Assembly (NCBI GenBank): GCA_021234155.1
Contig: JAJEKV010000027.1
Span: 5,268,623-5,332,622 of the forward strand
Reading direction: 5' to 3'
Source of the DNA: Isoetes taiwanensis
Lineage: Eukaryota > Streptophyta > Lycopodiopsida > Isoetales > Isoetaceae
DNA length: 64,000 nt
Shown here: piece by piece, positions 47,640 through 58,231 of the stretch
How positions within the stretch are numbered: position 1 is the first letter of the stretch
How the letters are laid out: each line of letters begins with the position of its first letter
The notes under the pieces: model-generated
Databases searched by the model: none
What the model was told of the DNA's origin: nothing
The model's input: the letters and a program-made list of their open reading frames with translations, nothing else
Made by a program: the position numbers and the translations under genes

Positions 47640-48052
47640 GGACTGAAATCCTTGTGCAGGTTGTGTATCTTCATTAATGATCGACTGGTAGCAAAGGGAG
47701 TTGTGGAGCAAATGACACAATGCCACTTCAAAGAAATATCGAATGGAGTAGTGGGTGTCGGTGTTCAGGAAGTGATCGAAGGCCACCATACACTTCCTTG
47801 GCTGACTCCAGATGCAAACACAATAGCAGAAGGCAAGGGCTGCCAGTTTCTAGGTTTGAAGTTCGTGGGAGTATCTGTCACCGAAGGGTCCCCCCCCCCT
47901 CCCATTTTGAAGTGATTATCCGTTGCCAGGGATGTTTGCAGCTCCCGAAGCCCGGGATGCTTGTGAGGTGGAACAATGACCTCGTTTGTATTGGCAGAGT
48001 GAAGGTCTCGGAGATATTGACCGCGGCACCACAGCGGGAAGCGATGATCTGA
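47640..48052 (+). CDS. unknown plus-strand gene fragment
   Basis: Frame INDRLVAKGVVEQMTQCHFK, then VVGVGVQEVIEGHHTLPWLT and CQFLGLKFVGVSVTEG. A C10 run at 47890-47899 shifts the frame, after which FEVIIRCQGCLQLPKPGMLV and RWNNDLVCIGRVKVSEIL follow to a stop at 48050. The end looks like a small beta-rich module similar to chromatin- or transposase-tail domains, but I cannot name it. It is divergent from the ParB/methylase-like gene and may be its partner transcription unit. Confidence 0.4.
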
Positions 48053-48749
<697 letters not shown>

Positions 48750-49127
48750 GCCGAGCATATCCCCTCTTGATATACCAAAGTCATGTTGTCATCTGACCTA
48801 GCAACTATGTACCATTGTCTTCTATTGTATATATAAAGAGCATGTCCCCTCATGCTGCAATTGTACATGGCATGTAGCTGATTTCGAGCTTTCTAAATGT
48901 AAAAAAACAGGCCATGCATAAAATATTGCTCCATATATTTAGTTTAAATATCTCAAGCATTAACCCATGAACCATTGAGCTCACCTTCTACCCCCCTCCC
49001 CAAAAAAAAAGAGAGAGAGAGAGTTATAAACAATAACATATCCTTTTGTATCACTTAATATGACATGATTATAACACCCTTTAAATTCTTTACTTGCCAC
49101 TTCCCCTTCAAGAAAAAACTCATCACG
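48750..49127. other. noncoding, short (GA)n near 49010
   Basis: An A9 run followed by GA repeats lies at about 49002-49022. No gene. Confidence 0.5.
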
Positions 49128-49255
49128 TTTGTATCAACTATTTTCTGCCCTAGGCTAGATTGGATATTCGTGAACATATATATTCGGTTTGTTTGTATCA
49201 ACTATTTTCTGCCCTAGGCTAGATTGGATATTCGTGAACATATATATTCGGTTTG
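49128..49255. repeat. perfect 64-bp tandem duplication
   Basis: 49128-49191 and 49192-49255 are identical (begin TTTGTATCAACTATTTTC, end TATTCGGTTTG), indicating a recent duplication. Confidence 0.9.
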
Positions 49256-49272
49256 AATGGTGGGATGTTGAG

Positions 49273-49460
49273 GAAGTTGTGATGATGTGTCTTTATTTTT
49301 GAACTTGGTATAGCTTTGGTTGGCGTTGTCATGTGGATGAGGCATGGTGACTTATGAGTGCGATTTGTTTTGGAGGGGAAGTTGTCATGAGGTGTCTTTA
49401 TTTTTTAAGAACTTGGTATAGCTTTGGTTCGTGTTGTCGTATGGATGAGGCATGAAGCAT
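49273..49460. repeat. imperfect tandem duplication of about 110 bp
   Basis: The block 'gtgtctttattttt..gaacttggtatagctttggtt.g.gttgtc.t.tggatgaggcatg' occurs twice, near 49280 and 49394. Confidence 0.8.
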
Positions 49461-50368
49461 GAGGTGGATGGCACATGTAGTCCAAATTTGCAAGCTATAG
49501 TGGAAGCAAATGATCCATAGTCAGATATATCTTCTGAGTGGACATAGTGCATGAAAAAATTTCAACTTCATTTTGTAACCAAATGCACAAATTAATTTTA
49601 TGGCAACCAAACAACACCTTGTTTGTTTTAGCAGAATTAACTTTAGCGAATGGGTAATAGAACACGTTAACAGGATTGAAAGAGAGTACTTCAGAGTACT
49701 TCAATTGGCCAAGCAGTCCGTTCGAAAACAGGTGGCCAATATGTCATTCAAAAACATGTATACGACTCTTTAAAGAAGCATCTATCCTGTGAGTAAATCT
49801 GGAAGCGTTTTGTAGGATGCAATTAATCTTCAATTTCCAAACATTCTCCACTTCAAGCTTTGTTGATTTACTCCAGACCATGACTTTGCCTCGTATTCCA
49901 TTGTATTTGCAAGAGAAGTAATCAGTAGTTTTGTAAGGAAGAGGCTGAGCCAATCACACAAAGATAAAAGAGAGTTAATGAAAATAATAATGTGGACTCC
50001 TTGAAGTTTATACTGTTTGGAGTAGTTTATGCACATACAACATCAGCCTTATGATCTTGCTCACCAAATCCATCTGCAAAAGAAACATAAATATCATAAA
50101 ATTGCTGAATAAAAACATCAACCATATTTAACACTTACATTTCGGCTTCATGTTGTTCATGCCTTTGATATGCTTCAGGATTCTCTAAAGGTTCTGACAT
50201 AAGTCACGGCATGCCTGATAATGATCAAATTCCCTAGTATGCTTATTACAAGCGACAAACTTATGAAGACAATCACTGTCATAATTATGCCAAATAATTT
50301 AAAAATTTAGCAGCGCATAAGTAATAACAAGCTGCATTAGCCAAAAAAACAACAGAGAAGATACTTAG
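49461..50368. other. no gene recognised
   Basis: Minus-strand frame 49744-49953 (MAQPLPYKTTDYFSCKYNG) is intact but unrecognised. It may be an exon of whatever carried the eRF3-like fragment. Confidence 0.3.
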
Positions 50369-50645
50369 CAACTTTCACGATTCTTTTCTTTTGCTTCCCG
50401 TTCATACTTTTGAATTGTACGTTCATCCACCATGTTACTTATGAATAATATCTGTCCACCAATTGTAGATTTGACAGCATCTGCAGGTCAACAAATGAAA
50501 TGCTTAAATGAAATTACTTCCTTAATATAGACCACAGTATACTTACCAACATGCCCAATAAAAATAACATTTAAGTGTTTCAATTCATCGGGTTCTTCAA
50601 TCAGCTCTTTGCATGATGGCTCAGCTGGATCATCAGAAGGATCAT
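50369..50645 (-). pseudogene. eRF3-like (translation release factor GTPase) fragment, two exons
   Basis: Exon 50645-50547 reads ELIEEPDELKHLNVIFIGHV and ends at a GTAAGT donor. Exon 50480-50369 begins after CTGCAG and reads DAVKSTIGGQILFISNMVDE, then RTIQKYEREAKEKNRES. This is the G1 region of eRF3/GSPT-type GTPases (HLNVVFIGHVDAGKSTIGGQ in the family). Two defects are visible: the P-loop Gly is Val (GHVDAVKST), and the donor after RES is CTAAGT instead of GTAAGT, giving an immediate stop. No later G-domain exons were found below. eRF3 works with eRF1 in translation termination; this copy cannot. It is probably a captured or retained gene fragment. Confidence 0.8.
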
Positions 50646-51699
50646 CTAAAAATGAGCCAAAATATAAGTCTAATGGTTCTGATGAGCAAGAGGATTAGCT
50701 ACAATCCCTAGAGCATAAAAAGGTCCATTATTACCAAAAATCCTGGAACCTAGCAGTGCATTTTGTCATGGTACACAGTGACTCAATACTGCATTGACTC
50801 AATACTGCATGAGAATTGCAAGATGAGCTATTCACCTCTATATTGGAAGAATGGAACCTTCTGGATTCCAGCATGTAACTTGATGCATGTTGGATGCTCC
50901 TGACATGCCATGAATAATGTGCTTGGAACTCATGACATTCCCTGTTCTGATAAAAATGCAAATGCAACATAGGAAAAGTGCAAATTGCAAGAAAAGTAGA
51001 AGAAACGGGAAGCAAATCAAATATTCAAGCATAACATAAAAATCAACAAAAATTACTTGCAAATTGCCCAACAACAGAATTCCGGAATCAATGAGCATAC
51101 TCCAGATCTTTGTAAACAGCCACAACTGTTTCTCTCATTAATCTTAGATCTGCATATGCAAGATAACAATCCAAGCATTCAATCATTAAGCATGCCTTAT
51201 TTATATACCACTGCTCACATTTTGATGAACTTGCATGAAATTTTACAGAAACAGTAAAGGAAGGAGAATTTGTACCTGTGATTGAGATGGAAACATCGAA
51301 TATGTGGTTGAATAGGTGTTGTGGTTGCTGATTGCCCTAACCCGTCAACACAGATAAATCCCCTCGGACTTGCTTGCCTCGGATGTGTTGTGGTTGAATA
51401 GGTATTGTGGTTGTTGATGCCTGTAAATGACTGCAGGGGATTGAACCCTGCTCTGAGCACCAGGTTCCACTTCAAGAAGAAAGCAGAAAGGTTACAACTC
51501 TGCATCAGTTCCACATCGAATCAAAGCATGCAGGTTAGCCAAATCGTGGCTATCAGGTCATATCCGCTTGGTTTGGCCATGTTGAGCAAGAGCCGTATCT
51601 GAACAAGAGCCCCATCTGCAGTATCGACCCATGAGTACCAGACCACCATATTTTTGGCAAAGGTCCAAAAACACCAGTTCCTGCTGATTACCAGTTCCT
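50646..51699. other. between eRF3-like and eIF3f-like fragments
   Basis: No domain recognised. Short direct duplications ('gactcaatactgcat' near 50770-50805; 'tgttgtggttgaataggt' near 51315 and 51390) are visible. Confidence 0.4.
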
Positions 51700-51840
51700 G
51701 CCGATTACCCGTTCCTGCTGGTCATTTCGTCTAATATACGAATCACAAATATGGAAAAGAACCACCCGGTGGAGTTTAGCCACTACTCCCGTTGGACCGG
51801 AGGGAAGCTCTAGCACCGTGTTCCCACCAGTAGTCACCAT
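51700..51840 (-). pseudogene. eIF3f-like first-exon fragment
   Basis: From ATG 51840 in a good context (GCGGCCATGG) the frame reads MVTTGGNTVLELPSGPTGVV, then AKLHRVVLFHICDSYIRRND and QQERVIG. This matches the start of the MPN domain of translation initiation factor 3 subunit f (LHPxxxxxIxDSYxRRNxxxxRVIGTLLG). The frame is then spoiled by a 17-bp tandem repeat (GCAGGAAC.GGTAATC) at about 51675-51725. No later eIF3f exons are recognisable. It shares strand with the eRF3-like fragment, so two unrelated translation-factor fragments lie in one row, which suggests gene-fragment capture. Confidence 0.75.
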
Positions 51841-52079
51841 GGCCGCGATGCTCAAGAGTATGGCCGGAACCCTAAATCGCAGAAAGAGAGGTCAGATAAA
51901 AAGGAACCCAGCTCAACTCTGACGGATAGGGTTTGTAAGTGAAGGACTCAACTCCGACGGATAGGGTTAGGGTTTTTTCTGGAATGATCACGACCGTCTA
52001 TTTGAAGAGTTAATGTGGGCCGCCCGATCTAGGGCGTGGTCCATTACACAACATTATAATATAAGATCAAGTTGTTAAC
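51841..52079. promoter_or_regulatory. putative divergent promoter between eIF3f-like fragment and transposase
   Basis: A 239-bp spacer lies between two head-to-head starts. It contains a duplicated 'ctc..ctctgacggatagggtt' block (about 51915-51975) and telomere-like AGGGTTAGGGTT near 51963-51975, a common plant 'telo-box' element in translation-gene promoters. The telo-box fits origin from a translation-factor gene. Confidence 0.4.
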
Positions 52080-53249
52080 ATGCGAAAGGAATTCCTTGCC
52101 ATGAAATCTAGTGATAGGGTTACTTTTGTTTATGACATGCTTGGCAACAACATGAAAGGTCGAAAAGTGGGACGGCTAGTGCTGCAAGGGAATCTCGTTT
52201 GCGAGAGAGCCGGGATCTCAAAGTCAGCATATCTGAAGTGGAAGGCCCAATTCCTTGAGGGTGCACGCAAGGCCGAACATGGCAACTGCGGCACCATGAA
52301 GCCTCGTTCCTCGACATTGGCATGTGAGGCTGTGTTTTCCATGTTTGTCAAGGAAAACTGTGAATCTTTGCCCCACCGCAGCAGGAGAAATGAAGATAGG
52401 ATGAGAGAACATCAGGAAGTTGCCTGCAATGTTTAGCAAGAAGGTATCCCCGACTGGGTTTCATAGAGTGTGGAGGCGGAGCTTCAGGGATGTCAGTATT
52501 GCAAAGAAAATTGCATTCTCCAAATGCGATATGTGCGAGGTCATCCGTACAAAGTTACTGAAGACCAAGGATGAAGGAGACAGGAAGATATTGCATGTCA
52601 AAGAAGAGCACATAGACTAGGGCAGGCCTCATGTTGCACACAGTACTGGTTGTGGAGATTATACTCCCACAGGTATCCTGCCCAATATCTTTGTATTATT
52701 CACGACAAAATGGATCAAAAACAATGATTCCAAAATTGCAATAATTTGTGAAGCAAGCTCAAAACGTCATTGACTGGTGCACTCACTCATGGTCATGGAA
52801 AGGGAAGCTATGGGAACTTTGCCCTGGACTTATGGCCAGATGACTCTAACTTCCATGTAGGTTCTTTGAATAGCATCTTGAAGAGATTAGAGATGGTCCA
52901 CAAGTATGGAGGAGGCCACCTGTCAGTGCCTGAATCATCTGCTTCAAAATGGGTGTCATCCTTGCGCGACACCACAGCCTTGGAGTCAAAGTTGTCACTA
53001 TCCAATAGCAGCATCCCTGCTAATTTGCCACAGGCAGAGGGACCATCAATGAAGCCTCTCCCCAAGATACTTTATTTGCAGATGGACAAGGCATCTGGAC
53101 AGAACAAGAATAGGTACCCATCAAACCTAATTCAGGAACCCGCAAAGCTTAGATCATGTGCATTGAACTTTTCAAGCAAACGAATATTAGACTCTGACTA
53201 TCTCGATGCTGACCCCGATGCCGAAGCATGGCATGCTAAATCTTCTTGA
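52080..53249 (+). pseudogene. DUF7869-like transposase, second copy (disrupted)
   Basis: From MRKEFLAMKSSDRVTFVYDM the frame includes CERAGISKSAYLKWKAQFLE (helix-turn-helix-like) and, after shifts, AFSKCDMCEVIRTKLLKTKD. YLCIIHDKMDQ (52.7 kb), ALTHGHGKGSYGNFALDLW and LPKILYLQMDKASGQNKNRY follow. The HDKM, THGHG, LDLW and QMD..NKNR motifs equal those of the element 1 transposase at 17318-20060 and carry the presumed catalytic Asp residues. The GHxHxDxD region is missing or lost after 53249. Stops lie near 52437, 52618 and 52730-52770. I could not find this copy's TIRs; the element 1 TIR sequence is not present nearby. Confidence 0.75.
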
Positions 53250-53779
53250 AGCTTCTTATTCTCAAGCTACAATCTCTGAAACATTTGAGGAAGCTCCTCT
53301 ACCTGTTGCGTCACAGTTGCCATAATTTCCTTTCTTGCTAGAACATCCTCCATCATGACAAGAAGAGAAGAAAATCCTAGGTGCAGAGAAGACCAGGGTC
53401 ATATAATGGATTCCAATTTCAACTTTCACAAACCTACAAGCAAGGTATCAATGAACTACGAGAAGAAAAGGATCAACAAACTATATTGATAACATGATAT
53501 ATACAATGTCACGAATGGTACAAGAAAACAAGTCACTGAGATACAAAAGGCTTGTAACTGGCGTTGAACCAGTATGTCGGTCCTTGTGCCAATGGCCCCT
53601 ATATATAATGGAATAAGCGCCTCTTTCCCACATAAATGTATGTGGGATATTTGGCTTGTTTTAACTACATTAATAGCACTTTCTTAAGAGTTTCTCTTGC
53701 AACACAATATCACAAGTTCAAACCTTACTTTGTGCTATCCTTTTGTCATGACACTTTGAGGAATATTTTAGAAGCTTCT
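53250..53779. other. 3' region of the second transposase
   Basis: On the minus strand near 53350-53270 a helical stretch (MEDVLARKEIMATVTQQVEE) is open but of unknown origin. No other coding signal. Confidence 0.4.
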
Positions 53780-54086
53780 GGGTAAAAGCATGCTACAATG
53801 TACCACTTTTGGAACCCTCAAAAGTACCTACACTGGGTACTTTTAAAACTGGTACTTTCTGTTTTTTCTTTCCATTAAAATCAATCGAAATTTTTTGAAT
53901 TGAGGGTCAATAACATGCCAATCTATAGTACTAAAGGATAACAATACTATTAGAGATGAAAATAAGTGAATTAACTCCCAAACTTATTTTTTATTGCAGC
54001 ATTTATGCAAGTTCGGGTACTTTTCTGGGTAGTTTCGCACTCCCTAAAAAGTACTTTAGATGGTACACCCTAGCATGCTTTCACCT
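53780..54086. mobile_element. 307-bp MITE related to element 3
   Basis: The left end GGGTAAAAGCATGCT and the complement of the right end (AGGTGAAAGCATGCT) form inverted repeats, extending with GTACCA and AAAGTAC-type symmetry. The terminal 15 bp match the end of the 6.8-kb element at 55091 (GGGTAAAAGTATGCT), so this looks like a non-autonomous relative. No coding sequence. Target duplication not clear. Confidence 0.65.
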
Positions 54087-55090
54087 AGAGAATCCTCAAG
54101 GAATATTTCTGTAACTTTCTAGAAGGTTCTTGAAAAATATTCCATAAAATTATTTCCATATAAAGATGAGTGATGACCAGATACGTATGACATCTGTGTG
54201 ATAATCACATATAATACAACTATGGAGTAGAACTACAACTCATATCATCATTTTTGTCAAACTCATTCTGGTGTATGTGTATCTCATCACGCTCTTTGGC
54301 TGGCTTAGCAGAATCTATGTTAGCAAGATCCATGTCACTCTCTCTCTAATTGCCTAGCATCACTATAATTCTTTGTGGAAGTATTATGATTTTTTCAATA
54401 TATATCGGGATCAACCTATTGCATAAATAATGTCATACAAACTCGTTTACTCTTTGCTAGCATGGACTATGTGTTATGCCGAGCACGGGCCATGTGTTAG
54501 ATAGTTCGGTTTGATGAAAAAAGATAGTTGACTTCTATTTTCACTTAATAAATATGTGAAGAAACGTACAAACTTCATAGCTAACATAAGCTCGCCACAG
54601 CTTTCAAGTCTATGGACCACGCTAGAATTTTCCATTCTATCCTGTAGCATAACCACTTCAATAAAGTTTCATACATATATAATGATTTTAGATTAGATTC
54701 TTTGGAATATTACAGATTGTTGCTTGCTTCAAATACAACTTTGTGTTGAATATTCCTGAAAGGATTTCCAAGGGGTTTTTTTTTGGGGGGAGGAGAGAGA
54801 AAACAGGCAACAAATATACATTTGGTAGACAAGTATGTTGGTTTTGGCCTCGTTTTTTAAGAGACGCCATTTTAAAAGCAAATCGATATAGCAAATCGTT
54901 TCAAGTAGACGACGACTGGCATCCGCTCTTCTCATTCTAGAATAGAGTTATGAATAATTTTCTTCAAATTTTCATTTGCTTTATTAGCCTACATGCAAAT
55001 TAATGGAACCCTACCAAAATCATGGGAATAAAATTCAATGGCTTCTCATTTGCACTAGAATGGTGGCAAAATGGGATGCACTATGCTTTG
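54087..55090. other. noncoding, no gene recognised
   Basis: AT-rich with short frames only. Confidence 0.45.
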
Positions 55091-55118
55091 GGGTAAAAGT
55101 ATGCTGGTGGGTATCAAA
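55091..55118 (+). repeat. left terminal inverted repeat of element 3
   Basis: Pairs with 61905-61932 (26/28 matches). Confidence 0.8.
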
Positions 55119-55729
55119 AGCATGTGTTCGGACGCATGCTTATAGCAGGGTTTTAGCCCACTCAAAGCACCCACTTTTTGCTTAATTTGGGTCTTTGGTG
55201 GGTATAACTGCCGTCATTTTTTCCACGCCTTCATGTACTCACATGTCCACCTCACCAACGAGCAGATTAGGAAAATGATTGTGGGATTTTGGCTGGATTT
55301 TTGTAGCGGTTGGTAGTGCGTTGCAAATTCGATCGAGCCCGAACTACTTCGATCTCATGGCCCGCCGCAAATTCTCCCTTCAATTCACTTATTCTCCCTC
55401 TCTCGGGAATTTCATGGCTCCACGATCTTAGGCACGGAGGCAATCACCACGTTTAGCATTGGATTTTTACACGATGAATTCCAATCTGATGTTCCAGTTT
55501 GTTGGATGTCAATGCAACACATGGAAATATCGGCGTGAAGATCCGGTTTCCTCTGCAATTTACAAGAAATTGGATCGAGAGAAAAAGAGAATAGAGATTC
55601 TGGAATAAGATGAAAAAGTAGTGGTTGAGCGGGAAGATCGAGCATGAGGCCTTGGCAAAAATAGCCAAGCTTGTAGTTCAACAAGCCCACTAAAAAGCAT
55701 TCACCCGAACTCAAGGCCGATGTGATGAA

Positions 55730-58039
55730 GAGGGTGGTTCATCACCACGAAATGGAAATCTCAGAACCTGGAATTTTGCCAAATCCAAAGGAGTGCAAGG
55801 CGTGAGGTCTTTGCTCAACAACTTGAAACAGACAATGGCAGCTACAAAGAGGCAAAGGAACCATGATATTTGGAGAGCCTGGTGATGGCTTCTTCCACAA
55901 AATCGAGATGCAATTCCACTATGGCAGGGCTGTTAGGTACATCTAATTCTTGCTTTCATGCCTGTGCTTCTTTATGCTTTTAAGTGCTTGTATCTGCTGA
56001 GTGATGCTGGCTGGGATATGTTCATTGATTAATGTGCAATATTTCTTATGATAGGTTGCATGAGGTCAACAATTGCAAGCTGTTGCATTAAGAAAATCGG
56101 GCCGATCCTTGGAAATGGTGCGTGGTCTTGCTTCCAAAGGAGGTTGAGGTCGCGATTCTCTCACCCACAGCTTGCAAGCAAAGCATAACAAATTCTGGAA
56201 ACAAAATAGCGAGTCTCTCCTTGCAAGAAAGATGTTGTGAACAACTTTGTTGGAGAGTCAGGGCTTCGAATTTCTTATCCCTTGCACCTTATGGAGGTCA
56301 CCACGGTATAAGTTTCCATAGAAAAGCTCCTTGTTATTATTGCATATATATTTCTAACCAAAGGCCACCATTCGGTTTCAGACTATTTCAACAATACAAA
56401 AGGCACATCCACAGAACACCTGTTTGCTTAAAGGCTTTCGAGAAGTTGAAGCCTATTTATGTAAAGAAAGTATCAGAAAGGAAAACCTGCTGTTGCATAT
56501 ACCATATGAAGTTGGAGTATGCCAGGGTAGGCCTGAATGCATTAAGGTTAGCGAAAACTGGATTTCATGGTGAAGAGTGCAAGTGCTGTTGCGAGGTCTG
56601 TGGACCTGGTGAGAAGTGTCTGGCCAGCCAACATACGTATGACTCAACTAGCGAGCTCTGGAGGGTTGTGGTTTGCAACAAGAGCGAGGGTGAAGAATGG
56701 TATAAACATGACTGCTTGATGCAGAAATGTCAGAAGCGTGGCATAAAAAGTCTTCCTATATGTCCAAGAGAAAGAGACAATCATGAGTTCTTGCTTGAAT
56801 GGAAAACGTTTGAAAAGGTAATACTCTCTTTATTGCATGCTGAAACATGTTGCTATGTGCTGTCATGCTGAATACTGCTTTTGTGCTTTCAACTTGCGCT
56901 AATCTTCTATTTTATGCTGCAGACCTTGTTTCTGATTCGATGGAGCGAAGAAGAAGGCTGGTGGAGTTGCGGTTGCGTTACCAAAAGGAAGTGCCGGTGG
57001 CAAGCGTGAAAAGAAAAAGATCCAATGCCACCAAGAAGGGAAGCGAAAGTAAGAAATCCAAGGTAGGTGGTGGGACCACGACTGGCTGAGACCTCAAATG
57101 GCAAGGAAAAAAAAAGGACAACACAAAGCGAGAAGAAGGGAAACAAAAGTAAGAAATCCAAGGTACCAACAACGGGAACATCAAAAGGTATTATGCTTTC
57201 ATCTGTACATCGTGATACGTTGAGTAATCTTTTTACTTAAGCATGTAAAGCTATTTTGTCTTGTCTTTGAATAGTGCTTTCATATGCTTTAAGTGATGTC
57301 TGTGAACTACTGTAATGTGATGAGTAGTGCTGTATTATGCTGCATGTGAGCTGCAATACTTGTTGTCTCCTTGCAGGTACTTCTGGGTAATTGGAAAGGA
57401 TGATGTTGATAGGACCGGACCCGGGGCTGGGTGTGCGAGTGGAAGGGACCAAGAAAATACACAGCATCCGGACATACATGTCCAAATCGACCACAAGGGT
57501 GGCTCATAGAGGTTTAAGTTGTTTCTGTGGTAACTGTTTGAAGGGAAAGTGGTCATGTTGTGTGAATAGGCACAGGTTGAAGAATTGGAAGTATGTGACA
57601 CTTTAAAGCCTATGAAGTCTACTGGCGAAACACTTGATGACGAAATTGACGAGGCATTTTTTGAAGGTGATGGGGAATGGCTTAGTGGAAACATAGAGGA
57701 AGGTGACAACTTTGCAGTTGTAGCCGAGGAGGGCAATCAAGAGAATGCAGACTTCTATGTGGTGAGTGTGTTAAGCCGAGGCATATTCTTGACAAGATCG
57801 TACATTACAGTTGGGGTCAGACTTTTAATGTCGATGAAAATGTGCAGGCTGGTGTATACTATGCTATCCAACCCGATGGTAGTTGGGAGCTACTTCAAAA
57901 CAAAGGTCTTACTTATCAATACAGTCATCATGTCACAGCAATCAAGGTCGAGATGAATGAAATTCCTGACACCAACAGGTTTTCCCTTGACGGGGCTACC
58001 CATCAGATGATCCTTGACAGCCTACCATATGAAGGTTGA
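55730..58039 (+). CDS. transposase-like gene of element 3
   Basis: The N-terminal part near 55820 reads LLNNLKQTMAATKRQRNHDI. The main block (56122-56871) holds FEKLKPIYVKKVSERKTCCC then IYHMKLEYARVGLNALRLAK, a Cys-rich CKCCCEVCG, and VVCNKSEGEEWYKHDCLMQK. Introns follow near 56818-56925 and 57066-57376. The last part reads VEGTKKIHSIRTYM, then LSCFCGNCLKGKWSCC, an acidic stretch, and VQAGVYYAIQPDGSWELL, ending LDSLPYEG at 58039. The 'SCFCxxC' and WxxxxC patterns occur in large Cys-rich plant and animal transposase-like proteins, but I cannot assign a superfamily. It is distinct from the DUF7869-like copies. No stop inside the main blocks, so it is less decayed than the others; a stop in the 57.75-kb segment may reflect an intron. 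Confidence 0.55.
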
Positions 58040-58231
58040 AAATGGTTTGACCTAGTTGTTTCATCATTCCAGCATTTGTCTTAAATTTTGAAGACCTTTG
58101 TCTTAAATTTTGAAGATCTTTATCTGGAATTTTTATGTTGTATTAGAGACATCACTCAAGATTACTCAATACTCAAGATTACACAAAGTAATCATACATA
58201 TATTACAAAAGGGTAGTGTGCAATGGTTATT

